Below are positions 14,101-23,309 of a stretch of 64,000 nt of DNA, piece after piece. Under the pieces are notes generated by a model, which was given only the letters and a program-made list of their open reading frames with translations, was not told the origin of the DNA and did no database searches. Source of the DNA: DATLFA01 sp035525225 (lineage in GTDB: Bacteria > Actinomycetota > Acidimicrobiia > Acidimicrobiales > WLNW01); the NCBI GenBank assembly GCA_035525225.1, contig DATLFA010000058.1, positions 180,508 through 244,507 on the forward strand, in the 5' to 3' direction. Each line of letters begins with the position of its first letter. Position 1 is the first letter of the stretch. The translations under genes were made by a program, and so were the position numbers.

Positions 14101-16089
14101 GTGGTCACCGAGCATCGAACGTTCTGTCGCATCTGCCCCGCGTTGTGCGGGCTCGTCGTGCGTACCGACGGAGCGCGCGTGCTCGAGGCGCGCGGCGACC
14201 GCGACCACCCCGTCACCCTCGGCTATTCCTGTCCCAAGGGCAGGGCGCTGCCCGAGTTCCACCATCATCCGCTGCGGTTGAACCATCCGGTCATCCGCGG
14301 CAGCCAGGTGACATGGCCCGAGATGATCGACGACCTCGCCGCGAGCCTCGCCCGCATCATCGACGAATCGGGCCCCGATGCGGTCGCCGTCTACAACGGG
14401 ACCTGGTCGTGGATGGATGCATTGGGCCGCACGCGCGCCGACCAGTTCATTCGCCACATCGCGTCGTACAGCCGATACTCCGCGACGACCGTCGACGCGG
14501 TCGCGCGTTTGGTCGTCGCCGAGTTGATGTCGGGCATGGCGAGCCTGATGCCGATGATCGACACCGACAACGCCGGGCTCACGGTGTTGATCGGAACGAA
14601 CCCGGTGATCTCACACGGCCACGCCGGTGCGTTGGTCGACCCGGTGGTCTCGCTTCGGCGCATCGCCCGCGAGCACGGCCTATGGGTGGTCGACCCTCGG
14701 CGCAGCGAGACCGCGCGGCTCGCGACGCGGCATCTCGCGATACGAGCGGGCGCGGACCCCGCGCTGCTGGCGTACATAGTGCGCGCGCTGCTCGAAGATG
14801 GCATGGACGAGGACTATGCGCGACGTCATATCGGCGGTCTCGACGAGTTGCGCGCAGCCGTCGCGCCTTGGACCGGCGCCCGAGCCGCGGCGCGCACCGG
14901 GCTGTCGGTCGATGATCTCGACGCGCTCGTCACCGAGATCCGTCGCGCTCGGAGGGTGACGGTCGTGACCGGCACCGGTTGCACGATGGCTGCGGAGGCC
15001 AACATCACCGAGTGGTTGGCGTGGGCGATCCAGATCATCACCGGATCCTTCGAGCACGACGGTGGTGCATGGTTCAACCCCGGTGCGTTCGCCGGTCACG
15101 ATCGCCGGTCGCACCAGCCCACCGATGGCGTGCCTGCCGACAGTCCTCCGAGCCGGCCCGACCTGCCGGCGCGGTTCGGCGAGCGACCATGCGCCGCATT
15201 GGCCGACGAGATCGAATCGGGTCGAGTCCGCGCGCTGTTGGTGATCGGGGGCAATCCGATCACATCGCTGCCCGATGCTCGTCGTCTCACGGCAGCGTTC
15301 TCCGAACTCGACGCGCTCGTCGTCGCCGACGTCATCGAGACCGAGACGGTCGCGCTGGCGACACACGTGTTACCTGTCGCGGGGCAACTCGAGCGTGAAG
15401 ACATCTCGTGGTTCACCGACCGATTCCCGCCGGTCATCAGCGCGCAGCGAACCGCGGCCGTCGTCGAGCCGACCTACGAGCGGCGCCCGCTGTTCGACGT
15501 TCTCCAAGATCTCGGTGAACGATTCGGTCTGGCCCGCGTGAAGGACCCGATGGAGCGCTTCGAACGGCGCATACCGTCGCTCGGCGAGCCGGGCGTGTTC
15601 GTCGCCGATCCGCCGCGGGTCAAGGGCTGGGTGCACGAGCGTGTGCTGCCCGACGGGCGGTGGCGCGTCGCGCCCGCGCCGTTGGTCGAGCAGTTCGAGC
15701 AGTGGGCCGAGGTCGAGGCATTGGCGCTCGTCGGTATCCCCCGACGAACCATGCGGCGGATGAACTCCACGTTGCGCGACGTGGCGCGAGGAGCCACCGA
15801 TGCCGAGGTGTGGATCAATCCCTCGGACGCCGCGGCGATCGTCGACGGATCACCGGTGGTGGTCTCAACCGCGACCGGCAGCATCCGGGCGATCGCGCGG
15901 ATCACCGACGATCTCGCGCCCGGCGCGGTGTCGATCCCGCACGGGCTGCGGGATCAGAATGTGTCGGTGCTCACGACGGGCGCCTTCGGTACCACCGACG
16001 CACTGTCGGGCATGGTGACGCAGTCGGGCTTTGCCGTCGAGATCAGCACAGAAGGATTCGGCGCGGGCGATTTCAGTCCGGGCGAGTGA
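14101..16089 (+). CDS. Molybdopterin-dependent oxidoreductase (bis-MGD family)
   Basis: A 662-residue member of the DMSO-reductase superfamily of Mo/W-bis-MGD enzymes. The N-terminal 4Fe-4S ligands are Cys9, Cys12, Cys16 and Cys44 (CRICPALC, GYSCPKG). Molybdopterin-binding motifs such as VLIGTNPVISHG, VVDPRRSETA and LVIGGNP follow, and a C-terminal dinucleotide-binding beta-barrel (about residues 540-650) closes the protein. No obvious Cys or Sec metal ligand was identified, so the specific activity (formate, nitrate or another oxyanion) is left open. The GTG start lies 18 bp from the divergent LLM gene. The 3' end overlaps the convergent GTPase gene by 17 bp. No electron-transfer partner subunits are adjacent. 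Confidence 0.88.
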   Translation: MVTEHRTFCRICPALCGLVVRTDGARVLEARGDRDHPVTLGYSCPKGRALPEFHHHPLRLNHPVIRGSQVTWPEMIDDLAASLARIIDESGPDAVAVYNGTWSWMDALGRTRADQFIRHIASYSRYSATTVDAVARLVVAELMSGMASLMPMIDTDNAGLTVLIGTNPVISHGHAGALVDPVVSLRRIAREHGLWVVDPRRSETARLATRHLAIRAGADPALLAYIVRALLEDGMDEDYARRHIGGLDELRAAVAPWTGARAAARTGLSVDDLDALVTEIRRARRVTVVTGTGCTMAAEANITEWLAWAIQIITGSFEHDGGAWFNPGAFAGHDRRSHQPTDGVPADSPPSRPDLPARFGERPCAALADEIESGRVRALLVIGGNPITSLPDARRLTAAFSELDALVVADVIETETVALATHVLPVAGQLEREDISWFTDRFPPVISAQRTAAVVEPTYERRPLFDVLQDLGERFGLARVKDPMERFERRIPSLGEPGVFVADPPRVKGWVHERVLPDGRWRVAPAPLVEQFEQWAEVEALALVGIPRRTMRRMNSTLRDVARGATDAEVWINPSDAAAIVDGSPVVVSTATGSIRAIARITDDLAPGAVSIPHGLRDQNVSVLTTGAFGTTDALSGMVTQSGFAVEISTEGFGAGDFSPGE

Positions 16090-18160
16090 TCTGACGCAGC
16101 CGATCGCGTCGGGCGTCGATCTCGTCGCGCACCAACTGGCCGAGGTTCTCGACGAGATCGCCCAGCCATGTGTCGAGCTCGTCGGTAGACGCGTCGCGCA
16201 AGGCAGTTTGTTTGCCGAGCACCGCAGTGGCGACGCCTTGCACGACTTCTTGTTTGGTCAACGGCTCGTCGGTCTGCAGCAGCGATCGATAGTCCTCGCG
16301 CAGCTCTTCGCGCAGTGCCTCGATCACGGCACCGATGATCTCGACTCGCTCCCGATCGATCAGCGCCGAGGCCTCGCGCTCGAAGAACCGTGAGTGGACG
16401 GCCTCGGCGGTCGCTTCGGTCGCGCCGAGATCGGCGAGGGCGCGCTCGGTGGACGCGACGAGTTGGCCTTGCAGCCCGCGGATCAGTGCGGGCACCATTT
16501 CCTCGAAGAAGCCCGACCACGCCGGATACAGCGCGACGAGGAAGGCTTCGGCAACGTCGGCGTTCATGTCGTGACGGGCACCGCCGTGGCCGACGAACAG
16601 TCCGTCGCGCTGCACGGTGGCCAGCAGCGTCTTCGGTGACAGCTGGGACCACTTCTCGACAACCTCGTCGACCGAGACGAACGAGGCGTCGGCCACGTCG
16701 TCTGCCGCGGTTATCAACTCATCGCACGCCTGCTCGAGTTCTTGATCGAAGGTGGTCACCGCAGTCTCGATCTCGGCCGTGAACCGTTCGATGGCGATGT
16801 CGTCGGCGTCTTCGACATCGGTCTCGTTCTCGGCGGCGAGGCGCCCTGCCAACAGCTCGTCGATGGCGGCCTCGATCAGTTCGAGGTCGCGAGTCAACTC
16901 GGCGAGCGCGTCGGCCGAGGTGCGTTGCGCGCCGATGCGTTCGAGCTGTTGCGTCAACTCGGTCACCTGTGTGAGGTCGAGCGCAGGGAATGTGGGCGCA
17001 CCCGTTTCGTGACCGGTGAGCTTGAGGTGGTCAAGGCCGCTCACGAAGTAGATCGGTGCGGACTGCAGGCGCGCGATCGCTTCGCCGGCGACAGATCCCA
17101 GCTGTTGGCGCAGAGGACGCACGAGCAGTTCGAGCTTGTCGCGCAGATCACGCTCGACGAGTTGGCGGCGAGCGGCGAGGAATCCGTCGAGATCACTGGT
17201 GGGATCGACGCCGACCTTGCGGGCGTCGTCGACATCGACGTGATCGCACTTGGTGACGACGAACGCCAACCGCGACGAGCGACCTTCGAGCAGCAACTCG
17301 TGCAACGGCAGCATGGTCTGGATCGCTCGGATCAACGAACGGGCGACGCCCACGTCGATGGGGAACACGATCCACACGAGATCGGCTCGCGCGACGTGAA
17401 GCTGGGTAACGGCCGTGCGGTGGGCGTCGGGGTCGTTGAGGCCCGGCAGATCGATGACGGTGGCGCCGGTGCGCAACGCGTCGAACGGGCCCCTGATCGC
17501 CACGTGCTTGACGATCTGCGCCGACGATCCACTCGAATCGACGTAGTCCACGAGTTGGGTGCGCAGGTCGGCCGCGCTCGCGGCATCGATGATGCGCCGC
17601 CCTTCACCGAGGGCGGCGGCGACGTCGGGCTCCTCGCGCAGTGATGCCAGCTGGCCGGTAGCGAGGAAAAGCGCCAGCGATTCGCCATAGATGCGCCAGA
17701 GCCGGCGACCGACGGCGTCGAGCATCTCCACGAACTCCATATCGACGCCGCCGTCGGCCGCGTCGAGCGTCTGATTGTCGAGTAGGAACATGCACTGCTG
17801 GGTGAGTTCGCCGCGCGTGGCGAACTGCACCTCGGCGACGAATCTGTCGCCGGGCCGGTAGGTGAGACTGGTCATCGACGCGGTGCCGACGCCCACCCCC
17901 GACTTCGGCAGCACGCTGCCACCCATCAACGCGTTGATGAGTGTGCTCTTGCCCGCGTTGGTGTCACCCAACAACGCGATGGTCGTCGAGAGGTCGGTCG
18001 TCCGCTGTTCGAGATCGTCGAGTCGCTTCTCGATCTCTTCCGCCGCGTCGTCGATCGCCTCGTCGTTGGGAGACGCGTCGAGCAGTCGATCCCGCGAGTC
18101 GCTGAGGCGCTCGAATGTCTGCCAAAGACTCACTTCGTCACCATTCGTGAACACGGCCAT
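16073..18160 (-). CDS. Dynamin-like large GTPase
   Basis: A 695-residue bacterial dynamin-family GTPase. The GTP-binding domain has G1 GDTNAGKST (65-73), a threonine in the GVGTAS segment, G3 DLPG (about 237) and G4 TKCD (about 303). Long acidic helical regions without clear membrane spans make up the rest, as expected for stalk and paddle domains. Bacterial dynamins remodel or fuse membranes, often in stress or envelope maintenance. Only one dynamin gene is present, unlike the paired DynA/B systems. It starts 2 bp after the stop of the upstream membrane-protein gene, suggesting cotranscription. Confidence 0.88.
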   Translation of the reverse strand: MAVFTNGDEVSLWQTFERLSDSRDRLLDASPNDEAIDDAAEEIEKRLDDLEQRTTDLSTTIALLGDTNAGKSTLINALMGGSVLPKSGVGVGTASMTSLTYRPGDRFVAEVQFATRGELTQQCMFLLDNQTLDAADGGVDMEFVEMLDAVGRRLWRIYGESLALFLATGQLASLREEPDVAAALGEGRRIIDAASAADLRTQLVDYVDSSGSSAQIVKHVAIRGPFDALRTGATVIDLPGLNDPDAHRTAVTQLHVARADLVWIVFPIDVGVARSLIRAIQTMLPLHELLLEGRSSRLAFVVTKCDHVDVDDARKVGVDPTSDLDGFLAARRQLVERDLRDKLELLVRPLRQQLGSVAGEAIARLQSAPIYFVSGLDHLKLTGHETGAPTFPALDLTQVTELTQQLERIGAQRTSADALAELTRDLELIEAAIDELLAGRLAAENETDVEDADDIAIERFTAEIETAVTTFDQELEQACDELITAADDVADASFVSVDEVVEKWSQLSPKTLLATVQRDGLFVGHGGARHDMNADVAEAFLVALYPAWSGFFEEMVPALIRGLQGQLVASTERALADLGATEATAEAVHSRFFEREASALIDRERVEIIGAVIEALREELREDYRSLLQTDEPLTKQEVVQGVATAVLGKQTALRDASTDELDTWLGDLVENLGQLVRDEIDARRDRLRQITRPD

Positions 18161-18162
18161 GT

Positions 18163-19233
18163 TTACTGCGGCCGCTGAGCGGGGTCACTGAGTCGTTCGG
18201 CCCAATGCGCATCACCGCCCGATCGCTTCCCATTCTGCGCGAAATTGTCGGCCACGCGGAGGATGGCCTCGGCCGGGCCGCGCGCCATCCTCGCACGCCA
18301 TAGGGTGGCAATGAGGACAAAGGCCGCGAATAGGCCGGCGATCGCGAGGAGGATCTCCGTCGGCGACATCTGCCATGGCCAGTCCCGTATCCCGCGCCGC
18401 AGCAAGAACACGTGCACGACGTAGAACGTGAGTGCCAGTTGACCGGCATAGGCCAGCGGTTGCGTCGCTCGCGGAAGGTGACGGCTGACCCACAAGCATG
18501 CGCCGATGACGGCCAGCCCCAATCCGGTGGACGCGATGATCCAGGCCGGCATCTGCGAATGCCCCGCCGCACTCAGCCAGCGCCACGCCGAGGTGCTGCC
18601 GACGGCGAGGTTCTCTCGGTGGTGGTCGGTGCGCCAACCGATGCCATTCCCGATGATCGCGATGGCGAGGCCCCCGGCCATCAACGCGTTCACCGTACGG
18701 CGCGCCCGCAGGTCGAGTCGTGCGACCCACATTCCGACGAAGAAGAACGCCAACGTCGGCAACGCGGCGTAGATGCCGGTGAACACGAAGTGTGAGAGCA
18801 ACAGCCGGGGGTGGCCCAGATGAGGTAGCGCGCTCCACCACGAGTCGCCGGTGATGATGTAGGGCTTCGGCAGGTCGTCGAACGCATAGATCCTCACCCA
18901 CGCGCCGATCACCGCCGCGGCGACCGCGAGTACGAGCAACCACCCTTTCGGCAGTCGCGACACGAGTAGACCGACGACGAGGTACAGCGCGTAGAAGTGG
19001 AGGATCACCGCGACCAACCCACCCTCGAGCCAGAGTCCCGCGAGCAAGAGCAAGATGGCGCGAGGCAACACTCGCACCCACGCGTGAGGATGCCGGCAGA
19101 TGAACGCGCAGCCCGCCCCGCTCAACATCACGAACAGCGGCATGGCCCGACCATCGGTGAAGCGCACGACGCTGCTCTGCCAGTCGCGCTCGGGCCGATC
19201 CAAGATGCGCGCGCCGTAGTGGCTGACGAACAT
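18163..19233 (-). CDS. DUF418/HGSNAT-like multipass membrane protein, start uncertain
   Basis: A polytopic membrane protein of at least 356 residues with about nine or ten hydrophobic segments, resembling the DUF418/DUF1624 group related to heparan-glucosaminide acetyltransferases. The first ATG in frame is at 19233. The 40 or so codons before it stay open and encode RLLGLDVARSLAILG directly ahead of that Met, which is the conserved start of this family. No ATG, GTG or TTG exists in that extension (open to about 19356). The true N-terminus is therefore probably longer, with a rare start codon or a damaged start. It is followed at once by the dynamin gene. Confidence 0.75.
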   Translation of the reverse strand: MFVSHYGARILDRPERDWQSSVVRFTDGRAMPLFVMLSGAGCAFICRHPHAWVRVLPRAILLLLAGLWLEGGLVAVILHFYALYLVVGLLVSRLPKGWLLVLAVAAAVIGAWVRIYAFDDLPKPYIITGDSWWSALPHLGHPRLLLSHFVFTGIYAALPTLAFFFVGMWVARLDLRARRTVNALMAGGLAIAIIGNGIGWRTDHHRENLAVGSTSAWRWLSAAGHSQMPAWIIASTGLGLAVIGACLWVSRHLPRATQPLAYAGQLALTFYVVHVFLLRRGIRDWPWQMSPTEILLAIAGLFAAFVLIATLWRARMARGPAEAILRVADNFAQNGKRSGGDAHWAERLSDPAQRPQ

Positions 19234-19472
19234 GCCCAGAATCGCGAGCGAACGTGCGACGTCGAGTCCGAGTAGGCGAGGTGACGACGGCGAAGCAGAG
19301 CGGATCTGCTCGATTCTTACATGCCGCGACCGAGGGTTGAGCCTCGCGCGGGCGTGCTATCCGGCTGTTGTGCCGTCGTTCAGTCCCCTTCCGGCGGTGT
19401 GTTGCATCGCACTCATCCCATCGGGCCGTCGGCTTCGAAGAGGTGGCATACAACGACCGCGATTTGCTTCGA

Positions 19473-20849
19473 TCAGGAGCGCCGCAACGAGCTCATCGGC
19501 GCCACCGACACACGGTCGCGGCCTTCGTTCTTCGCCCGGTACAACGCTTCGTCGGCCCGCTCGAGCGTCGCCTGGGGAGTCTCGGTCATGAGCCGGACGG
19601 CGATGCCGACCGATGCCGTGGTGATCGGGTTCTGCTCGCGCCACAACTGCAACAAGCGGTTGGCGATCAGCTCGGGTTGGTCCGGTTTGCGCAACACGAC
19701 GACGAACTCCTCGCCGCCGTAACGGGCGACGGTGTCCGATCCACGCATGGCGGCCGTCAGGTGGCTGGCGAACTTGTGCAGGATGATGTCGCCCACCTGG
19801 TGGCCGAACGAATCGTTGACGTTCTTGAAGTGGTCGAGGTCGGCCAGGAGTACCGCGTCGCCCGGCTGCATCTTCCGGATCAGCTCGTCGGCCCGGCGGC
19901 GATTGCCGACCTTCGTCAAGGGGTCGGTGTGCGAGCTCTTCCGCAGCCCGTCGGCCTCGAGCAGCGCGTCGAGCTTCGCTCCGATCTGGGCACCGAGCAA
20001 CTCGATCACGGGGTAGGTGAACTCATCGGGCGCCGTATCGAATTCGAGCGCCAGTACACCGTGCACTTGCGCGGCACCTGACGTCAACGCGACCACGATG
20101 ATGTCGTCGATGACGACGAGTTCGCGCGCGGTCATCGCCTCGGTCAGGGCGTCGCGCAGTTCGTCGTCGGCGACGTGCGCGCTGATCTTCGAGCGGTGGA
20201 GCTCTGCTGCCCACCACAGCCGGGCACGGGCTCGGGGCAGCACCGAATGAGCGAGCTGCTCGATCTGCTTGCGCCAGGTCGTGGAGTGGCGCATATCCGC
20301 ACGAAATCCGGTGGAGAGCGCACTGAGCGCGCGCAGATGGACGTCCTCTCGCGCGGTCTGCTTGCAGAACAACTCGGCCATGATGATCGCGGCGCTCGCC
20401 TGGACGACCAGTTCGCCCACAGGAAGATGGTCGACGACGGAGTGCGCATAGGCGATCAGCACCAGGTCGCACGGCGTGCCGATCAGCACGGCCATGCCTC
20501 GCTGCCCCGTGAGACCGATCCACAACGGCAACACGATGAGGGTGATCGTCAAGCCGAGCGTCGACTGGCGAAGGTAGTGGTCGGTCTTGTCGCCGGCTAT
20601 GGCCGCCAACACCGCCACTGGCGCGATGAGAAGAATGGTGTGAGGCGGCAGGCGATCCCATGGCACGACCAAGAAGACGAGGCCCAGCAGCGCGACGCCA
20701 ACACCGGTACCGACGACATGCAAGAGAGGGACTTCCGCGCGCGCCACGGGATCGCGGAAATAGGCAAACAGCGCGATAGGTAGACCCGCGATGAAAACGG
20801 TGGCGGCGACGCGTGCCGCTCGTGGTTGTCGTCCGACCGGGAGTTCCAC
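19473..20849 (-). CDS. Membrane diguanylate cyclase (GGDEF)
   Basis: A 458-residue protein with an N-terminal membrane region (about residues 12-170, five or six helices), a linker of some 120 residues and a C-terminal GGDEF domain that makes cyclic di-GMP from GTP. The active-site loop is GGEEF, and an inhibitory RxxD site (RGSD) lies five residues before it, so product inhibition is expected. DHFKNVNDSFGHQVGD and the metal-binding LADLD are intact. The start is GTG 20849 with an AT-rich stretch just upstream. A short tandem repeat sits in front of the promoter. Confidence 0.9.
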   Translation of the reverse strand: MELPVGRQPRAARVAATVFIAGLPIALFAYFRDPVARAEVPLLHVVGTGVGVALLGLVFLVVPWDRLPPHTILLIAPVAVLAAIAGDKTDHYLRQSTLGLTITLIVLPLWIGLTGQRGMAVLIGTPCDLVLIAYAHSVVDHLPVGELVVQASAAIIMAELFCKQTAREDVHLRALSALSTGFRADMRHSTTWRKQIEQLAHSVLPRARARLWWAAELHRSKISAHVADDELRDALTEAMTARELVVIDDIIVVALTSGAAQVHGVLALEFDTAPDEFTYPVIELLGAQIGAKLDALLEADGLRKSSHTDPLTKVGNRRRADELIRKMQPGDAVLLADLDHFKNVNDSFGHQVGDIILHKFASHLTAAMRGSDTVARYGGEEFVVVLRKPDQPELIANRLLQLWREQNPITTASVGIAVRLMTETPQATLERADEALYRAKNEGRDRVSVAPMSSLRRS

Positions 20850-20868
20850 GCTTTATCTATCGACGCAA

Positions 20869-20954
20869 CTAGTGCGCCTGAAATATCGTCAATTAGACCT
20901 AGTGCGCCGGTACTACTGGTCCTCCGGTACTACTGGTGTCCTCCGGATACTACT
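20869..20954. repeat. Short direct repeats upstream of the diguanylate cyclase
   Basis: CTAGTGCGCC occurs at 20869-20878 and 20899-20908. CCGGTACTACTGGT occurs perfectly at 20907-20920 and 20924-20937, with a degenerate third unit (CCGGATACTACT) at 20943-20954. The array lies between the CMD-family stop and the GTG start of the diguanylate cyclase, where its promoter must be. Clustered operator sites are a reasonable reading; no protein is assigned. Confidence 0.65.
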
Positions 20955-20960
20955 TCGAGC

Positions 20961-21278
20961 CTACTGGCCGTCGAGTTCGTCGTAGACCACCTTCACCTGT
21001 TTGATGGCGTTGGCCGCCACCGGCCATCCACCGTAGAACGCGACGTGCACGATGAGCTCACCGATCTCCTCGCGGCTGACACCGTTGGCGAGTGCACGGC
21101 GCACATGACTGTGAAGCTCGTCGACGCGGAACTCTTTCATCAAGACGGCCATGGTCACCAGGCTGCGGTCGCGCTTGGACAGTTGCGGTCGCTCCCAGAT
21201 GTCGCCGAACAGCACCCGGTCGGTCAGATCGACGAGGTACGGCGAGACTCCGGCGGCAGGGTGATCGCTATGCGACAT
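20961..21278 (-). CDS. Carboxymuconolactone decarboxylase family protein (small)
   Basis: A 105-residue single-domain CMD-family protein resembling gamma-carboxymuconolactone decarboxylase. Family segments are LVTMAVLMKEF, ELHSHVRRALANGVSREEIGE and HVAFYGGWPVAANA. No CxxC pair is present, which argues against an AhpD-type peroxidase role. Its first 11 bases overlap the end of the amidohydrolase gene, so it is the last gene of a three-gene transcript with that enzyme and the hydroxyisobutyrate-dehydrogenase-like gene. Decarboxylation or hydration of a small keto or lactone acid is an inference from family and context. Confidence 0.88.
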   Translation of the reverse strand: MSHSDHPAAGVSPYLVDLTDRVLFGDIWERPQLSKRDRSLVTMAVLMKEFRVDELHSHVRRALANGVSREEIGELIVHVAFYGGWPVAANAIKQVKVVYDELDGQ

Positions 21279-22413
21279 CGGTGACTCCGTAGAGATCGAG
21301 GGCGTTGTCCCACAGGATGCGCCGCTTGCTGGCCTCGCCGACTCGGGCGAGGCCGAGGAAGCTGTCGACGGTGTGGGGGAACTTGGAATCCGGATGCGGG
21401 TAGTCGGTGGAGAACACGATGCGTTCGTCGCCGAGGACGTCGATCACATGCGCGAGGAACGACTCTTCGGCATCCGCTGCGACATAGCACTGGCGTTGGA
21501 AATACTCGCTCGGCCGCATCGACAGCGTCGTCGACGCGCCGTAGTTGCGCCGTAGCCCGTTCTCGTAGTGCTCGTCCATGCGCTCGAGCCAGAACGGCAC
21601 CCAACCGCATCCGGCTTCGAGGAACACGACGCGCAGGCGGGGATATCGTTCGAGCACGCCGCCATAGACCAAGCTCACGCACGACGACATCTGCTCCATC
21701 GGATGTGAGCAGATGTGTCGCTGTTCGAGGTTCTCGAAGCGCTCTCCCAGCTGTGGCAGGTTGGGACGTCCGCCTTCGTGCAGACCGAGTGGCACGCCCA
21801 AGTCGTTCATCGTCGACCACAGTGGGTCGAATGCCTGATCGTCCCAGTTGCGTCCGCCGACAGGATTGGGCCGCACGAACACCCCGCGATGGCCGAGTTC
21901 GCCCACGGCGTACGCGGCCTCTCGGGCGGCGGCGTCGGGGTCTTGCAACGGCACCATGGCGATTGGGAACAAGCGACGGCTACTGGTGCGGCAGTAATCG
22001 GCGAGCCATTCGTTGTAGGCGCGCGCCACCGCCGCGGCCAAGCGCGCGTCGACACGGTCGTCGGCCAGCGCGAACAATCCAAAGGACGGATAGAGGAACG
22101 CGGCATCGACACCCTCGATGTCCATGTCATCGATCCGAGAGGGCGCGTCGAACTCGCGCCCTGCCGCAACCGGATAGATCTCGCGGTAGGTGCCGAGGAT
22201 GCGGTCCTTGCGTAGCGCGCGTGCGTCGGCAGTGGCCTCGGGCTCGCGTACGGCCCACGTATTGACTTCCACATCGTCGAGGTAGACGCCGAATGCCCAG
22301 TCTTCGAGTTGCGGCGCACGGTCGCGGAACTCGGCGGCGATGTAGTCACGCCAGAGACCGCTCGGCTCGATGACATGCCCGTCCGCGTCGATCACGCGGT
22401 AGCCGTCTTTCAT
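21268..22413 (-). CDS. Amidohydrolase-2 family metalloenzyme
   Basis: A 381-residue member of the amidohydrolase_2 group (TIM-barrel decarboxylases and hydrolases such as ACMS decarboxylase). The N-terminal metal motif DADGHVIEP, the central LGLHEGG and CSHPMEQM, and the C-terminal STDYPHPDSKFP are intact. These proteins often decarboxylate aromatic or unsaturated acids. The gene begins inside the end of the dehydrogenase gene (ATGA overlap) and overlaps the CMD gene at its 3' end, so the three are translationally linked. A shared degradation step is likely, but the substrate is not identifiable. Confidence 0.9.
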   Translation of the reverse strand: MKDGYRVIDADGHVIEPSGLWRDYIAAEFRDRAPQLEDWAFGVYLDDVEVNTWAVREPEATADARALRKDRILGTYREIYPVAAGREFDAPSRIDDMDIEGVDAAFLYPSFGLFALADDRVDARLAAAVARAYNEWLADYCRTSSRRLFPIAMVPLQDPDAAAREAAYAVGELGHRGVFVRPNPVGGRNWDDQAFDPLWSTMNDLGVPLGLHEGGRPNLPQLGERFENLEQRHICSHPMEQMSSCVSLVYGGVLERYPRLRVVFLEAGCGWVPFWLERMDEHYENGLRRNYGASTTLSMRPSEYFQRQCYVAADAEESFLAHVIDVLGDERIVFSTDYPHPDSKFPHTVDSFLGLARVGEASKRRILWDNALDLYGVTDVA

Positions 22414-23267
22414 CTGTCACCGTGGCCGAAGTCGACCGAGGACCACCGCTCGATGACGGCCACCGCGTCGATCAGGTCGGCGTCGTCGCCGGCTTCGATG
22501 CGCAGCTGGCGCGCCAGTTGTTGGCCCGCGGCGCCGAGCGGAAGCACGACGCCCGAATCGGTAGCGACCGTGTTGGCTACGTCGAAGTCCTTCGCGAACA
22601 GCGCCAGTGGGAAACCGAACTGGCGCCTCCCGCCTGCGCCCAACAGCCACTCCTTCCACACGGCGAGATCGAGGACGTCGGCGACGACCTGCGGATCGAG
22701 CCCGTTCTTGGCCCCGAGCGCCAGCGCTTCGAGTTCGACGAGCATCTTGTTCTGATTCGCCAGGTTGAGCACGGCCTTCATCGAATGCCCGCCGCCGACG
22801 GCACCGCAGCGCCAGGTGCGCGCGCCGAGGTGTTCGAGGATGGGTTGCGCGACCGCGACTGCGTCGTCAGAGCCGCCGACCATGATCTTGAGCGCGCCGG
22901 CGCGTGCGCCGTGGGGCCCGCCGCTGATGCCACAGTCGATGTAGCGCGCACCGCGTGCCGCGAGCGTGCGAGCAACCTCGCGGCTGACCGAGGGCACGCC
23001 CGTGGTTGTGTCGATCACCAATGCGTCGGCGCGGAAGTGGTCGATGGTTTCGGCGACGAGTGCCTGTACATGGCGCGACGTCGGCAGCGACAAGATCACG
23101 ACGTCGCTCTGCGCCACGAGCGCCGGTGCCGATTCGGCAACAGTCGCGCCCAGCTGCAGTGCGGTCTCGCGGCGGAGGTCGAAGACCTGGGCCTCGATGT
23201 TGCGCTCGTTCAGGCGTTGCCACATGGCGCCGCCCATGTTCCCCGTACCGATGATTCCGATGCTCAC
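22410..23267 (-). CDS. NAD(P)-dependent beta-hydroxyacid dehydrogenase (3-hydroxyisobutyrate dehydrogenase family)
   Basis: A 285-residue dehydrogenase of the 3-hydroxyisobutyrate/6-phosphogluconate group. The N-terminal nucleotide fold IGIIGTGNMGGAM, the substrate loop GISGGPHGARAGALKIMVGG and the catalytic-lysine helix GHSMKAVLNLANQNKM are all visible. GTG 23267 is chosen because the Rossmann strand begins immediately after it; upstream codons look non-coding. It is first of the three-gene set with the amidohydrolase and CMD proteins. The family uses several small beta-hydroxyacids, so the true substrate need not be hydroxyisobutyrate. It is divergent from the AfsR-like regulator across 42 bp. 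Confidence 0.9.
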   Translation of the reverse strand: MSIGIIGTGNMGGAMWQRLNERNIEAQVFDLRRETALQLGATVAESAPALVAQSDVVILSLPTSRHVQALVAETIDHFRADALVIDTTTGVPSVSREVARTLAARGARYIDCGISGGPHGARAGALKIMVGGSDDAVAVAQPILEHLGARTWRCGAVGGGHSMKAVLNLANQNKMLVELEALALGAKNGLDPQVVADVLDLAVWKEWLLGAGGRRQFGFPLALFAKDFDVANTVATDSGVVLPLGAAGQQLARQLRIEAGDDADLIDAVAVIERWSSVDFGHGDR

Positions 23268-23309
23268 GCAACAGACACTACGCACGGCGGCCTGTGTCAT
23301 GCTGGTGCG

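Noticed and set aside
20869..20954. CRISPR array
   Set aside because: The units are 10-14 bp with 3-20 bp spacing and only two or three copies. There are no cas genes and no spacer pattern.
22422..23309. About 296 extra codons in frame before the AfsR-like ATG
   Set aside because: They are antisense to the beta-hydroxyacid dehydrogenase gene and contain no domain. The winged helix begins right after ATG 23310.
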